64,000 nt of DNA from Nymphaea colorata (GCF_008831285.2 NC_045146.1:21095289-21159288); one strand, 5' to 3'. Positions 33,101-45,293 are shown, numbered from the stretch's first letter. Numbers and translations: made by a program. Notes: a model not told the origin generated them from the sequence alone.

Positions 33101-34104
33101 GGAAAATTAAAAACGGTGCAGAGTCTCGCCTCTCATGGCGTGCACTTAATTCTGCATTAATTAGCTTCTTTGGAAGAATGAAAGAAAGAAAGAACAGCAG
33201 AAGATAGTGCCCTGGTCTTGCTCCGTCGTTGTTTCTTCTGATTATTATTCCTGTTTAATTTCAGCCTTGACCTGTTTGCACCTTATGAAGACGGGGACGC
33301 GTGAACTTGGCAAATCCCCGAGTAAATCATTGGAGGATTGCAGTGTAAATATTCCACTTATTTGTGAGTTGTGACCCTTCAAATCATACCAATTCAGATG
33401 CCTTACATGTTACAACAAAATTTATTGTTTACTAATGATTCATGACTAAATGCAGGAGATGGATGCGATGAAATAATTCTCGGATTTCATTCTTTTTGAA
33501 AGTTTATATCCTAAATTGCGATTCCAGTTTTATGACAGCGCATTCCTTGCATTCCTCCTACCATTGTTATTGGTCCTAAAGGCAAATTTTGCCAACTGCA
33601 AGAATTTGTTATGTGAATTTGTTTACTGTATATGTCTCCATGTTCTGAATTTGTTCCAGTATGATATATTGATATGTGAATAATAAAGTATATTCTAGTT
33701 TTTTTTTCCTGCTTTTTTTGCGGAAGTATTGGTAGAAAATCGATAACAAGAACTTTGTTTTGGGTAGTTTGTGGAAACTGTTTGTGGTTACGGGTTACTC
33801 TTATTTTCTGTTTTCTTTATTTTAGAAATTTAGTGAACTTTTTTTGTGGTTGTTCCTGAATTTCATCACCGACATACATGAAATTGATACTCATTTTTAC
33901 CTTAATTGCTATTGAAATTTCAAGGCTCATCTGTTGTTTCGATGTTCCAAATTCATGTTTGGCGTGAAATTTTGTTTTAATTGAGCGTCTTCTTATTAGG
34001 CAACCTGTGGTTAGGCAGATCTCTGTCATTTATGCCAGGAACTACATTTAGGTATACTAGAAGATTGAACTCTTGGCCTGCTTGACTTCAATGTTATATT
34101 CAAA
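33101..34104. other. AT-rich spacer, no gene seen
   Basis: T-rich on the plus strand, intron-like in texture, with no supportable coding frame. Confidence 0.35.
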
Positions 34105-34207
34105 GGAACGATCATCTCCGCACATGTGACTTATACCTAATTGGCTAATTATATATGTATATGTGAGACCAGGCATGATACATTGCAACTGCTCCACCAT
34201 TTTCACC

Positions 34208-34257
<50 letters not shown>

Positions 34258-34834
34258 GGATAGGTAAAAATATTTGGAGGAGAGGCAAGGAAGTCATACC
34301 TAATTGGCTGATTATATATGTATAGCATCAGGTTGCTTTGCTGCGTCTTCCGTCTGGTGTACACAGTTTGACCCGAGATTTCTTACGATGGATCTGATGA
34401 TCATCTACCTTTCTGGGAAGAGGATTCCGAATAAACTCAGTAGCACTCTAGCCTCCAGTGTTCAATCACCCGATTTGAATTTAGGCTCAATCACATATCA
34501 AACTTCGATCGCTAATTAAATTATCAATGAAAAAACACAGAAAAATATGGTACAACCCACAATATATAAAAGAAATCAGTTTTTATTAATACCATAACTG
34601 TAGGTAATATATTTATTTCCATGAAACGTAGTAGACATGCAGATAGCATGCATCTGCGCAACACATACAAAGACACTTAAAGCTCGAAATGTAATTTGCG
34701 AGTTCCACGAGTCCCGTAGAGGGTCAAGAGACTCATGAACTGCACACACACGACAAAGCAACAAACGAAGGAGACCAACTTGGTCTCTTTCTTTATTTAA
34801 TTAGCCATATACGACCATATACATGACCAGGCGA
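34105..34834 (-). repeat. 3' flank of copy 9, duplicate of the copy 8 3' flank
   Basis: Counterpart of 28390-28995. The copy 9 version contains the (TA)n(TG)n run at 34208-34254 and a short extra duplication, ACGACCATATACATGACC, just past the stop codon. Confidence 0.8.
34208..34254. repeat. (TA)n(TG)n microsatellite
   Basis: An uninterrupted TA run passes into about fifteen TG dinucleotides. The homologous site near copy 8 (28441-28458) is far shorter. Confidence 0.9.
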
Positions 34835-35167
34835 TCAACATTTGATGTAGACGCTCTTGAAGGGGAACGGCCTGCAGTGATTCTTGTCCTCATGAGGCAA
34901 CACAAACCCAACTCCATGGCAGTTGGGATGCTTGTACACTGTCATCTTTGAGTGCTCGTCATGCTTCTCGTTGTAATCATACTTGAACCCGCCATTGTAC
35001 TTGAGGTTGTGGCAGCCGCAGCTGTTGTACAACTCGGAGCGATGGCGGCACCCTGCCTCCTCATACACCCTCAGGTAGCTCTTGGCCTTTGCATCCGCAA
35101 TGCTCGCAAATTCAACTACCATAAGCATTCCCACCAGGGCTGCGATCAAACCCAAAGATCTCGCCAT
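34835..35167 (-). CDS. MiAMP1-like secreted antimicrobial protein, copy 9 (subfamily B, His-rich, mosaic)
   Basis: Intronless, 110 residues: signal peptide 1-26 (ends ADA), mature chain starting KAKSYLRVYEE, cysteines 40, 50, 52, 83, 98 and 110. Eight histidines are spread over the chain (42, 53, 69, 72, 80, 84, 92, 97); net charge is about +5 without counting them. The CDS is nearly that of copy 7 (about six differences), the 3' flank is that of copy 8, and the 5' flank diverges from both within about ten bases of the ATG. This points to gene conversion or unequal exchange. A TATA box lies 89 bases upstream. Confidence 0.93.
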   Translation of the reverse strand: MARSLGLIAALVGMLMVVEFASIADAKAKSYLRVYEEAGCRHRSELYNSCGCHNLKYNGGFKYDYNEKHDEHSKMTVYKHPNCHGVGFVLPHEDKNHCRPFPFKSVYIKC

Positions 35168-35255
35168 CGCTGGTTGAATTAAGGCAAGGGACCGGTTATT
35201 GAAGCTAGGTTGAGTATAAAGGGACTAAGGTGTGGTGTCACGAGCTGCTTTCATC

Positions 35256-35263
35256 TATTTATA
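35256..35263 (-). promoter_or_regulatory. TATA box of copy 9
   Basis: TATAAATA on the minus strand within ATCTATAAATAGATGAAAG, 89 bases before the ATG. Upstream near 35417, GAAGTTATGCAGGCGCACAT recalls the A-family upstream block more than the B block. Confidence 0.7.
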
Positions 35264-35689
35264 GATAGATAGGAGAGTTGAAGTGGTTGCAGATTAAGGC
35301 TCAAACGATATATACTACTAATTGGTGGCCAGAACGTTTAAGCATAATGAGAATATTTTCCGAATCATCCTTATTACCTCTCTGCTTTTCCTTTTTCAAT
35401 TTTCAAGGATCAAGAAGTTATGCAGGCGCACATCCTGTCCTTGCTTTAATTAATAATATGTGTGGTGATGGATCAAAGATGAAGACACCCTCAAATCAAA
35501 GAGAAAATAACTTGAATCCAAAGAAAAAATGCTCTATCCTTGACACATCAGACCGACCGAAAACTTAAGCTTGTTGTTGTGCTTAATTAGATCGGAATCC
35601 GAGGCTCATTCAGTCTTGCCACTACTTTTCCTTGTAGGAATGTCATCTATATTGTCAACATGACATTTCTATAGCTGGAGTGACGAAGC

Positions 35690-36400
35690 TTCATCTGGCC
35701 AACAATGGCATTCTTACTGCAAGTTGGGTTATAGGTGCGTTCACTTTTATAATCTTTAATACTGCTACTTCCTGCGGCTGCTCAAGGAGTAGTCGATTGA
35801 GCCGATCACATTCCAATCGAACGTGCTACCAAAAAATAGGAGAGACAAGATTATTGCCCAAAGGAAACAGCAACACAGGAAGAAAAGCAGAGAAACAAAA
35901 CTGCAGGGGATACACAGCATCAGACCAATCTCCTAAAGAAATGTCAAGCAACACCTCACGCGGTAGCAATACCTGTCGAAAAAAGACGAGAGACTAATGA
36001 GACTCTGAACCAATCAACCTAATTCACGTCGACAATCTTCGTCCCTGCAAGACAAAATTTTCCTGCCAAAATCTGCTGAAATCCTTTCTTCCAAGATCTT
36101 CAATCTTGTGCCGAACCTCTTTAATCTTCTCCATCCGGCCGGCCAATCTTGTCTCCCTTTTAGAATGCTTTCTTCACTTTCTTATCCAGCAGTTATTAGT
36201 TTTAATTTCGTGTGCATCGCCTTGTTGTCGGCATAAATGTTATTCAATCCCCATCCCCAACCCTTGCCATTCCATATAATTGCTTCCCCTCTCCAATTCC
36301 ATGTTGATCCAGCCGCTTGATTCATTTTCATTATCTCTAACTTCCACCCAGACCATACCTTTTTCGGTTTGGGAGATTTAGTTTCCACAATATGGATCAG
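35690..36400 (-). repeat. Dispersed repeat, possibly LINE 3' end (member 1)
   Basis: Read on the minus strand, the part near 35910 (TCTGATGCTGTGTATCCCCT, then TTTGTTTCTCTG) matches the part near 46400 (GTCAGATGCTATGTATCCCC, then TTGTATTTCTCTG). The texture resembles the 3' UTR of plant LINEs. The minus frame at 36182-36388 is Trp-rich, with no certain domain. Confidence 0.3.
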
Positions 36401-39400
36401 GGGATTTGATATCTAGGCTATCCTATGCAATCTACCGCTGTATTCTCCAGCTTTTGATCTGAAATTCTGTTTTATGTGGCTGGCTTTTGATCTGGAATCC
36501 AAGCTTAATTTATCATAAGCATAAGATTTCAGAATGGAGTTCAAGAAATGCAAGATCCACAGTATGCAGAGGCTCTGTTCTTCTTTGCAGAGGCTTTACG
36601 ATGTTATTCAGGGAGTTGCTTGATCGTCAGGATTGACCGGAAACATGGGTGTCATGATCCCAAGAACCCTTTTTTTTTTTTTTTTGAATATTAAAGTCCT
36701 ATCATTGAAACAGTAAGGCAAGGTAACCTACGCAGCTAGACTGCTATGAGTGCTCAAGTCAATCACCTGACCATCGCTTATCACATACATACATGGGCAC
36801 AATGAAGATGCGGATGTCATGTCCATATATTTGATTTACATGAGATATGTGATCAAATCGTTCAATTAATAAGAAATCAGATGGAATTTAGATTTAAGAA
36901 ATGACATCCAATCAAATTGGGATTGGGATATACATAAATATCAAATTGACTTTGAATTTAGATTGGATTTAATTTTAATCAAATATCCTATATCCAATGC
37001 CTTTGTATTTTGAAAATTGGCCAGATTTGGTTCAAAATCTAGATCCAGATCCAGTTGAGAATGTAAAATCCGTTTTAAATTGAATTATGATTGTGAAATC
37101 GGCGTTCAGATTCGAATTAGGTATGATTTTTTTTTGTTTCGTTTGTATTTGAATCTAAATTTGAATCCGAACATGTGAATGTAAAAAAAAAACAAATATA
37201 ATTATGAATATATCCAATACTAATACGATCCATTGATACAGAGTGCAACACCCACCCACCGAGGGTGATTGAGAAGTCTTGACTGGAAATTTTTGCCCAC
37301 TTTCTTGTATGAGCCAGCCAGCCAGTGGCATACTTGAGAAGCCTCGGAGGTTTTACCCATTTCCAACGGATTGGACTACAAAGCCGCACACGTCTCCTTG
37401 AAGCTTTTTCTAGCACGACTAACAGAAGTTTGTTTTTTCCGTTTTCTTTTTTCCAAGTTGGCTAAAAGGGATTAGCCGCGCCATGGAAGTTACCGCTGCT
37501 TCGGTTTTAGCGATAGGAAACCCTCCTTCCCCCATGAAACACCACGAGACTGTTTGATTCACACACTTTCCTGTCAAAACAGGCCATTTTCCCAGGAAAA
37601 TAACAAACACTCTTACGTTAAAGAGTGTAACAATTAGGAGCATCACGCATTAGTGAAAACACATTCCCATACGCTACGCCATCTAATTTTGATGGGAAAA
37701 TCCATTGCTACTTCTCTCTATGTGATTGCTTTTTGATAAGGACGACGCCTTCTTGTTTGAATACGCGCTTAGAGAAATAGAACACGGTACGCCTCTGTTT
37801 ATGCTGCTTATATTTTGAATCTGGGTGAGTTTCTGTATATCTGCGGGCAGCTTCTCGTCCGGCCGGGCCGTCTTCAGCATTGAACTTTGCAAGCTCTTCC
37901 TTTTTCTGAATCCCCCCTTTTTAGAGGCAAATTAAGCTGAGGAGGGCAGGCTCTTGTCCGCCATCATCTGGTTCTGAATGAGACGGATGTTTGGTGCGGA
38001 TGAGGATTGAATGCGACAATCCTCATTAACTACAGAAAACGGACACTTTCAGATATTGCTGGCTACTCTGGAAAACAATGGTAACATATCTGGAGAAAAT
38101 CTGCTGAAAGAGATGATTTTCATAATTAAGCAAGCAACAAGTTTATCTAACAACAATATGAAATTTCATCAGAGTAACGTTTAAAAGCAACTTGTGGTGG
38201 TGAGGTGAGGATCCTTCCAACTGGTACTGATGATCTTGCAGTACAATACAGTGTGGGTGGGCCAAGGGAGTCGGAACTGCTTGTCTTCTTGCTTACATAA
38301 ATGCCAAAACGACAATCAAGTTGCATTTCTTGACTCCCGCAAATCGTCGCCTTCTGGTCTCTGTCATAATAATAATAATAATAATAAAGTAAAGCACAAA
38401 ACCATCACAGAGAATCCCACGCATGCACTGTCGTCAATGGATGCATGACTTTTATAATTAAGTTTTGCTTATTAGTTCCTACGTCCTAATAGTTATAATA
38501 TCAACCGGGAATTTGGCCGGCAAGGCCACTGTCTCACCAGCAGACTACCCCTTATATTATATTATAATTATAAGGTTAATTAAATTAAGATCGAGGTTCA
38601 AGGAGTCGTTAGACCCAAAACTGAGTCGGTCCTAGGCTCAGTATTAGGACTGTAAAGCCATAGCCTAAAGAAGAAGAGCATAGCTGTTTAAGTCTGCAAA
38701 GGCATGCCTATGCTTTAAGCTCTACTCATCATCAGAACATTTATTCAAATAGCTTGGCATCTGCGCACCCTAACCGTATGTGTTCCTCTACTGAAAGACA
38801 CTCTACGTAGAAAGGTTTCTTCTTCTTCTTCTTCTTCGGAATTCCTCTACTAGACTAGACTGTATCCGCTCTGATCGCAACCGAAATATCATTACCGCAA
38901 CATAAGTGATCATCACATGGTGGATAATTGTGTTTCACTTTCTTCCCTTCTCGCTTTTGGTGTGTGACACACTGCAAAAAGGAAGGAAGTGTGCCGGCGT
39001 CTCCAAGAATGACAGATCTTGTTGGTCTTATCCAATTCCAGGCAGCAAACCCAGTGTCTTCAAGTTCGCCCTTAATCGTTTTATTGGTCTGGTAAAATGG
39101 GATAAATTAATTTTAAATATAAAATTTCTTAAAATATATTTAAATTATTGAGCAAGATATGGTACTCTTGAATCGGCCACTATATAGAATCAGTTTGTCA
39201 CCAAATTGGTTTTGAACGAACCAATTTCATAGCACTGTAACAGGGTGTTCGATTACTTGGCTTTTTTGATCCATGGGTTTGATGTGACATATCTTTTATG
39301 TTGTGGCCAAAGGTTCATGGTAAAATTCATAATTCATCAAATGCACTTCAAAATCTCTACTTGGAATCTAAAATATAAAAAGGAGGGGATCTTGTCTGAA

Positions 39401-39980
39401 ATATATGAATCTCAAATCCTAGAAATCTTACATCGGGAACAACCCAATGTCCTTTAAAAGTTGGAATAAAAATAAACATAATAAGAAATTTGATTTTCTT
39501 TTTCAAAAAGTTATTCGATGAAAAATTGGGCTTAACAGAGGTTTGGTTTCAAGTATTTTGATTTCGTAATTGTACTCATGCAAACCCGAGACATCTCCCT
39601 GCCGAAGCGACTGCTCGTAGACCTGATGAAATCTTCAGCATTGTCAAAACAACAAGAGTTCTAAAAAAGCCCAAAATAAGGAAAGAAAAAAGAAGATAGA
39701 TGGAAGGGTTGTGTGCACAACTAAACAAAGAAGCGAGAATTGAAGATTTTTGGTACTCCTTTTCGTCTTTATAAAGACTCCCCTTGAAACTTTTAAGTCT
39801 GGTTATGTGCACCCTCCAACACACAAGAAATTACACAATGACCAGACTATACCAATCATAAAAAAAAAAAAAAAAGTAACTTTTTCCTTCCAAAAAAATG
39901 AACAAATTAAAAGTTCAAAAAAAATATTTCTTCTTAAAAAATTTCTAAAATAGTCCAACCACCACCTTCTTTTTCGAGGG
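36401..39980. other. Intergenic region, no gene seen
   Basis: It contains a poly(T) run near 36671, degenerate GGATTTGAATCTAAATTTGA-type repeats at 36840-37170, an (AAT)n run at 38366-38388 and a CTT run near 38818. No coding frame can be supported. From about 39800 the sequence becomes the promoter side of the MTP1 gene. Confidence 0.4.
37551..37609. repeat. Small palindromic MITE-like element
   Basis: Starts TGTTTG and ends CAAACA, with inner inverted arms TTTCCTG and CAGGAAA separated by AAAACAGGCCATTTTC. This resembles short plant inverted-repeat elements. No target-site duplication is clear. Confidence 0.3.
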
Positions 39981-39982
39981 TG

Positions 39983-39990
39983 TGTATAAT
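39983..39990 (+). promoter_or_regulatory. Possible TATA element of the MTP1 gene
   Basis: TGTATAAT lies 30-40 bases before a pyrimidine patch (TTTCTCTTTCTCTCCCCC, 40019-40036) of the kind found at plant transcription starts. There is no direct proof of the start site. Confidence 0.3.
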
Positions 39991-40009
39991 CCTCCCCCGA
40001 AAATAACAT

Positions 40010-40460
40010 TTATGGTGTCTTTCTCTTTCTCTCCCCCTATCGCTCTCTCCTACGGTTTTTTTTTCCAAAACAAAAAAAAAAAAAAGATTCCATTTCATTG
40101 TCTGTCTCTTGCCAATTAATATAACGGAGGTTTGGAGAAGTGGCCGTGAAAATCTTTCTTGTGGTCGTGAAAAAATAAAGACAGCGGCAAGTGAAGCGAG
40201 AAGTTCTGCTTCCACCATCGGCACCACAAGTTGTAGCGCTAACGGAGAAACAATAAGGTTCCTCGCTCTCTTTCCCTCTCTCTGTCTCTCTTACTCTGGA
40301 TGACGAGTCAAGGACGAACCGAGACCTCTCTTTCTTCCTTCGTTGTCGTGATCTGAAAATGGTTGGAAGAATGAACCTGTTTGCTAGTGTTGTGGTAGTT
40401 GAGTGTGAATCAAAAGGGTGTTTTGGCGGAGTAGCCGTTTGAGGGGCTCTGATTTCACAC
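40010..40460 (+). other. MTP1: Probable 5' UTR exon of the MTP1 gene
   Basis: A pyrimidine-rich leader passes into mixed sequence and ends at CACAC|GTAAGT, a strong splice donor at 40461. The coding exon begins right after a TGTTGCAG acceptor at 43749-43756, so an intron in the 5' UTR is needed. Plant MTP1 genes commonly have one. The exact exon is inferred; a nearer leader exon inside 40.5-43.7 kb is possible. Confidence 0.4.
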
Positions 40461-40617
40461 GTAAGTGTAATCACATTGGTAGTGACATTCGCCCTGATGA
40501 TCTTGGCCTGGTATCGCAGAATTCCTCCCTTGCTGATTCTATGTTTTCTCGTGATTCACTCTTCTGTCACGTAACTCAGCCGCATATTGTGTGATTTTGC
40601 ACCTGTTTCGGCCATTT

Positions 40618-40673
<56 letters not shown>

Positions 40674-43600
40674 CTCTCTGTATGTTTAAGGCCCAGAAGT
40701 TTGTAGAATATGTTTCTTGGAAACCTTGTTCGCATAATGGTTGTCCCTTAAGTAGAATGTTGTCTGGTGCGGCTTGGTTTAGTCTAGGAATGAGGGTTAA
40801 TGCATTTTGCAATTATAGCTTGCAGGATTGACATTATTTCAGAAGATTTCTGTCTTCATGGCCTTGTTTACGAATTCCTGGTGTCATTAAAACACAGAGT
40901 GAAGCCATGAGCAGGCATATCACCTAACTTGGTTTCAGACTTCACTGGATTTTTGTACGCAGTGTTCTCTTAAGCAACCTCGTCCAGCAAAGTTGGGAAC
41001 TCTGATAATAAGTTTGTCTTTCTGTTGGGAATGGTATAAGTCATGTTCGCCTTGCTAGTTGAGGTCAAAATTGTTTTGTCTTTGTGAGTGGCTTTCGCGG
41101 TAGAAGTTCGGATCAATTGATCGTTTGTGATCATTTCAAATTCTCCTTATTCTTAGACCTTTTCTCTCACTGAAAATTCACATCCGTTTCTCCATAACAA
41201 TTTGTTATGGTTGCATGTTTAGAAGAAACAGCTATCTCCAATCTGTTGCATTTATTCCCTGGATTAGAGCAATGCTTTTATGAAGTTTACTGTGAAATGT
41301 CCATTAAAATTCCTTTCTAGTAGTTAGTGGTGTTACTTTATTTTTCACCTCCCTAACATTGGTTTCATACTGATCCTATGGTCTTTCATGCATCATTGAG
41401 CACCCAATGAAAATTCTTCAGAGTTTGAACTTTTGTGGTGAGCATTCAGTTGTTGTCATGAAGTTATTTGGAGAAATGAATTTAGACTTTAGAGGGTCCC
41501 GGATAAATGTTTACCATACCATAACTGATAACGCTGCACTATATGAGAGAAAGATATCGTGCGCAAAGTGCATGTGCACATACCACACAAACTAAGGTTC
41601 AAATGATGAATAAACAGCAATTCTAATATGTTTAAGCGTGCTGATACTTGATTGTGCACTATTTGAGGTTGACAGCATCAATGATGCATCAGTTTTTGTC
41701 AAGTGTGTTCTCTTGGTATTTCGTCATGTTAATCTAAGACATGCAAGCCATGTTTATTTCATATGGAATAGTTCCACTGAACAGTTGCAGTGCTTTTGTC
41801 ATCCCAGTGTAGCAGATAAGATCATCAAGTGTACTAAATTGCAGCCTCTTATTCCATCTCACATGGTTCTATTGTGTACTAAATTGCTAATAAATTAATA
41901 TTTAAGAGCTGCTGCTGGTTGGAGATTTGCTTTAGAGCCTCAAGTGAATAGTGATAAAATTTATCCTCTGGCATTCATTTATCCTTTTTTTTTAATTATC
42001 ACAAAGTCAGACTCGCTTTTAAGATCATTCTCCGTTTTGTATGACTTGGCGGTGTGCCTAGTATTTTACCTTTTATATATTGTTTCTTGAAAAGATTGGT
42101 TTGGACTTACCTTTTTTATATTGGACTGATAAAAGAGTCTCTGGTCTCCAAGACCCTTAAATTGGTAAACTTTGTGGATCTTACAAGTGGTGGGATCTGT
42201 TGGCCTTACAGGAGACCAAGTTTGAAGAATTAGCATGAATTTTAAAAATTTGAAGTCTGGATCCTTACGTGAAAGTAAAATTTGAACAGTGTAACCAAAT
42301 TTGTTTTCTTCCCTCATTAGGTGTCCTCTTGGAATATCAAGAAAAATTGTTGAATGTTTTATTTGCTTTATGTTATTTTTACATCTTCCATAATGTTTAG
42401 GTTTTCTTTGCTTTGCACTAGCTACTGTGATATTCTGTCAGGATAATGGAGCAGGAGTAATGCTGGTTTCTGCAAAGATCAGGGCCATACCGTTTTTTCG
42501 TTGGGAAGTTCCAGCGCCCTCTGTTCTTTGTAATTTTTTATGTCCTCTTGGAGAAAAAAGCTGTGATGCTTGGTTTCCATTACTTTTGTAGGATTAGTTT
42601 TGCCTTCTGTTGTTAAACAACCATTATAGACTTTATAAAATGGTAAAAGTGGCACAGAGGACTTCATAAAACAAGCATTATAGTTTTGCCTGCAAAACAC
42701 CATGTTGACAAATTCTGCCAAGGATCCCTGTCTCGAATGTCAAATCTGAATGTACCTCTACCTTGTAAATGTAATGTAGTTGAAATTTAATCTGACAAAA
42801 TTGACCTCCATTCATGAGTCTTATGAGCTGTCACATGGGTATGGTATGTGAGTGGAGCCATTTTGAAAAACTTGGGTATGGGGACACGGCCTATAATAGT
42901 AATAATAATAATAATATGATTATTAAGATTTTAGCTAAATGACCTAATTGTTTATATTCATAAAAAAAATATACTTAAAAAATACAAAAATTAAGGCTGC
43001 TGTATCCAAGCCATGTCCCATACCCATATTGGGTCATGTAGACATGGGTATTTTGGCTTCTGCCTACTATGAAGTATATGTATTACCTACCTTATGTGTA
43101 ACATATAACAGAAATGCTACGAGGACAACATTCCGGTTGAATTTTTTTTTGTCTTACTAAGTGAATGTGATATGGAAAAAATTGCATAGGGTTTTTCCTT
43201 GACACGTAGTTTGCAGCCATATTGGGACATTTATCTGCAGCAAGTAGATTCTGATTTACATGAACAAATCCAGAATCTGCAGATGTACTGCAAGAATTGC
43301 AGTAGATACCAATTGCCCTAGTGTCTTAGCAAATTTCCTGATGAATGTTGATCCTCTCTCTACCAAACTATTAGTACCACTATCATGTTTCTATTGTTCT
43401 GCAGTATAACCAAGAGTAATTTAAATTCTAAACATCTGGGAATTTCAATCTGAAGTTCAGACTTCAGATTGTTACTAAGCAAACATGCTGATGCCAAACT
43501 TAGACTCCTTCCTCCTGAGATCCTATAACACTATCGCCTGATGCAATACTGTTGATATTTTTCCTTAGCTGCAAATCGGATGAATTTACTTGTCCAAGAT

Positions 43601-43756
43601 CTATTCTACTTTTGTTTCATGATCTATGTCTTCTCTGGTTATTGAGTCTGTAATTTTTGTGAAAGCATGTGTATATAGGACACATGTTGCTCAAATATTG
43701 TGAATGCACAAAAAGAGTTTTTGCTCAATGTTATGTGTTTTAATTATGTGTTGCAG
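40461..43756 (+). other. MTP1: Probable 3.3-kb intron in the MTP1 5' UTR
   Basis: The stretch is T-rich on the plus strand, as plant introns are, starts GTAAGT and ends GTTGCAG directly before the ATG. It contains a (CT)n microsatellite at 40621-40679. No independent coding frame is credible inside it. Confidence 0.4.
40621..40679. repeat. (CT)n microsatellite
   Basis: Almost perfect TC dinucleotide run with a single G interruption near its end. Confidence 0.9.
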
Positions 43757-45151
43757 ATGGAAACTCCAGAACCTCAAAATTCTCACATAGTTGAAATTGC
43801 CAGAGAGATCCTTGCAGAAAAGTCAAGTCCAAGGGGTAATAAGTTCTGTGGAGGTCCCACTTGCGGCCTTTCTGATGGTGCCAAAGGCACTGATGCTGCA
43901 AATGAGCGATCTGCCTCCATGAAGAAACTCTGGATGGCCGTGATTCTCTGTCTCCTATTCATGACTGCCGAAGTGGTTGGTGGAATTCAGGCCAACAGTC
44001 TTGCCATATTGACTGACGCAGCACACCTACTTTCAGATGTTGCAGCGTTTGGTATTTCATTATTTTCCATGTGGATTTCAGGTTGGGAAGCTACGCCTCG
44101 CCAGAGTTATGGTTTTTTCCGAGTTGAAATTCTGGGAACACTTGTTTCTATACAGATGATTTGGCTTCTTGTTGGCATACTCGTTTATGAAGCCATAGAT
44201 AGAATCATACATGATCATGGTGAGGTTAAAGGTTTCTGGATGTTTGTGGTTGCTGCCTTTGGATTTCTAGTGAACGTTATCATGGCATTTTTGTTGGGTC
44301 ATGACCATGGTCATGGACTTGGGGCTCATGATCACGGTGGTGACCATGACAATGAACATAGCCATGGACCCACCATAAGTATGCACCATCATTTGAGTCA
44401 CACCAAACATGTGAAGCAACACAATCACTCGGAGCATGTTGAAGTCCACGCTGCGTATGGAGAAAACATGAATGAAGGGGAGCATTGCCACTCTGAAGAG
44501 AGAGAGCATTTTGCTTCAGAGCATAAGGTTTTCAGCTCTGAGCCTCAGTCGGACATGCCTGAAGGAGAACTTTGGGATAGACATAAAGCAACAAAAAGTT
44601 TTGTCTTTTATGATAATGAACTGGAAAAGCCTTTGCTTAGTCAGGCAGAAGATAGTTGTTGCCGGGATCAGCCCGGGGAAGCTGCTTGTAGGGGTAAACA
44701 GAGGACACAGAAGAGGTGGAATATTAATGTGCACGCTGCATTTCTACATGTATTAGGCGACTGTATCCAAAGTGTCGGAGTAATGATTGGTGGAGCTGTC
44801 ATCTGGTGGAAACCACAGTGGCGGATCATTGATTTGATCTGCACTCTTTTCTTCTCTGTGATTGTGTTAGGAACGACTATTAGGTTGCTGAGGAACATTT
44901 TAGAGGTGTTAATGGAGAGCACACCTAGGGAGATTGACGCAAGGAGGCTGGAGCAGGGGCTTTGCGAAATGGAGGAGGTAGAGGCTGTCCATGAGTTGCA
45001 CATATGGGCCATCACTGTGGGAAAAATTTTGTTGGCATGCCATGTGAAGATAAAACCAGAGGCTGATGCCGATATGGTTCTAGATAACGTTATTGGATAC
45101 ATTAAAAAAGAACACAATATCAGCCATGTGACCATTCAGATTGAGCGATGA
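43757..45151 (+). CDS. MTP1: MTP1-type vacuolar Zn2+/H+ antiporter (CDF family)
   Basis: 464 residues in one exon. Cation diffusion facilitator of the Zn-CDF group; plant MTP1 moves zinc from cytosol into the vacuole in exchange for protons. The N-terminus [14 protein letters not shown] and the cysteines in FCGGPTCG (30-37) match plant MTP1. TM2 holds the metal site in [14 protein letters not shown] (D87, H90, D94), and TM5 holds HVLGD (H331, D335). A cytosolic histidine loop starts at GHDHGHG (181) and runs to about 257, followed by an acidic, Cys-containing stretch up to about 325. That makes the protein longer than Arabidopsis MTP1 (398). The C-terminal domain ([33 protein letters not shown]) is highly conserved. 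The ATG follows a TGTTGCAG acceptor; the 19 in-frame codons before it are intron. Confidence 0.95.
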   Translation: METPEPQNSHIVEIAREILAEKSSPRGNKFCGGPTCGLSDGAKGTDAANERSASMKKLWMAVILCLLFMTAEVVGGIQANSLAILTDAAHLLSDVAAFGISLFSMWISGWEATPRQSYGFFRVEILGTLVSIQMIWLLVGILVYEAIDRIIHDHGEVKGFWMFVVAAFGFLVNVIMAFLLGHDHGHGLGAHDHGGDHDNEHSHGPTISMHHHLSHTKHVKQHNHSEHVEVHAAYGENMNEGEHCHSEEREHFASEHKVFSSEPQSDMPEGELWDRHKATKSFVFYDNELEKPLLSQAEDSCCRDQPGEAACRGKQRTQKRWNINVHAAFLHVLGDCIQSVGVMIGGAVIWWKPQWRIIDLICTLFFSVIVLGTTIRLLRNILEVLMESTPREIDARRLEQGLCEMEEVEAVHELHIWAITVGKILLACHVKIKPEADADMVLDNVIGYIKKEHNISHVTIQIER

Positions 45152-45258
45152 GTAGCATAGTTGGTCGTGATATAATTGGCCATGGTAGGTCTGCAATGCT
45201 TGTTTCCGAAGATGACGCTAAGTTCAAATGTTTTTTTCCTTCAATTTTATTTTTCTGA

Positions 45259-45260
<2 letters not shown>

Positions 45261-45288
<28 letters not shown>
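45261..45288. repeat. (AT)n microsatellite downstream of MTP1
   Basis: About fourteen AT units, roughly 110 bases past the MTP1 stop and probably within its 3' UTR. Confidence 0.85.
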
Positions 45289-45293
<5 letters not shown>

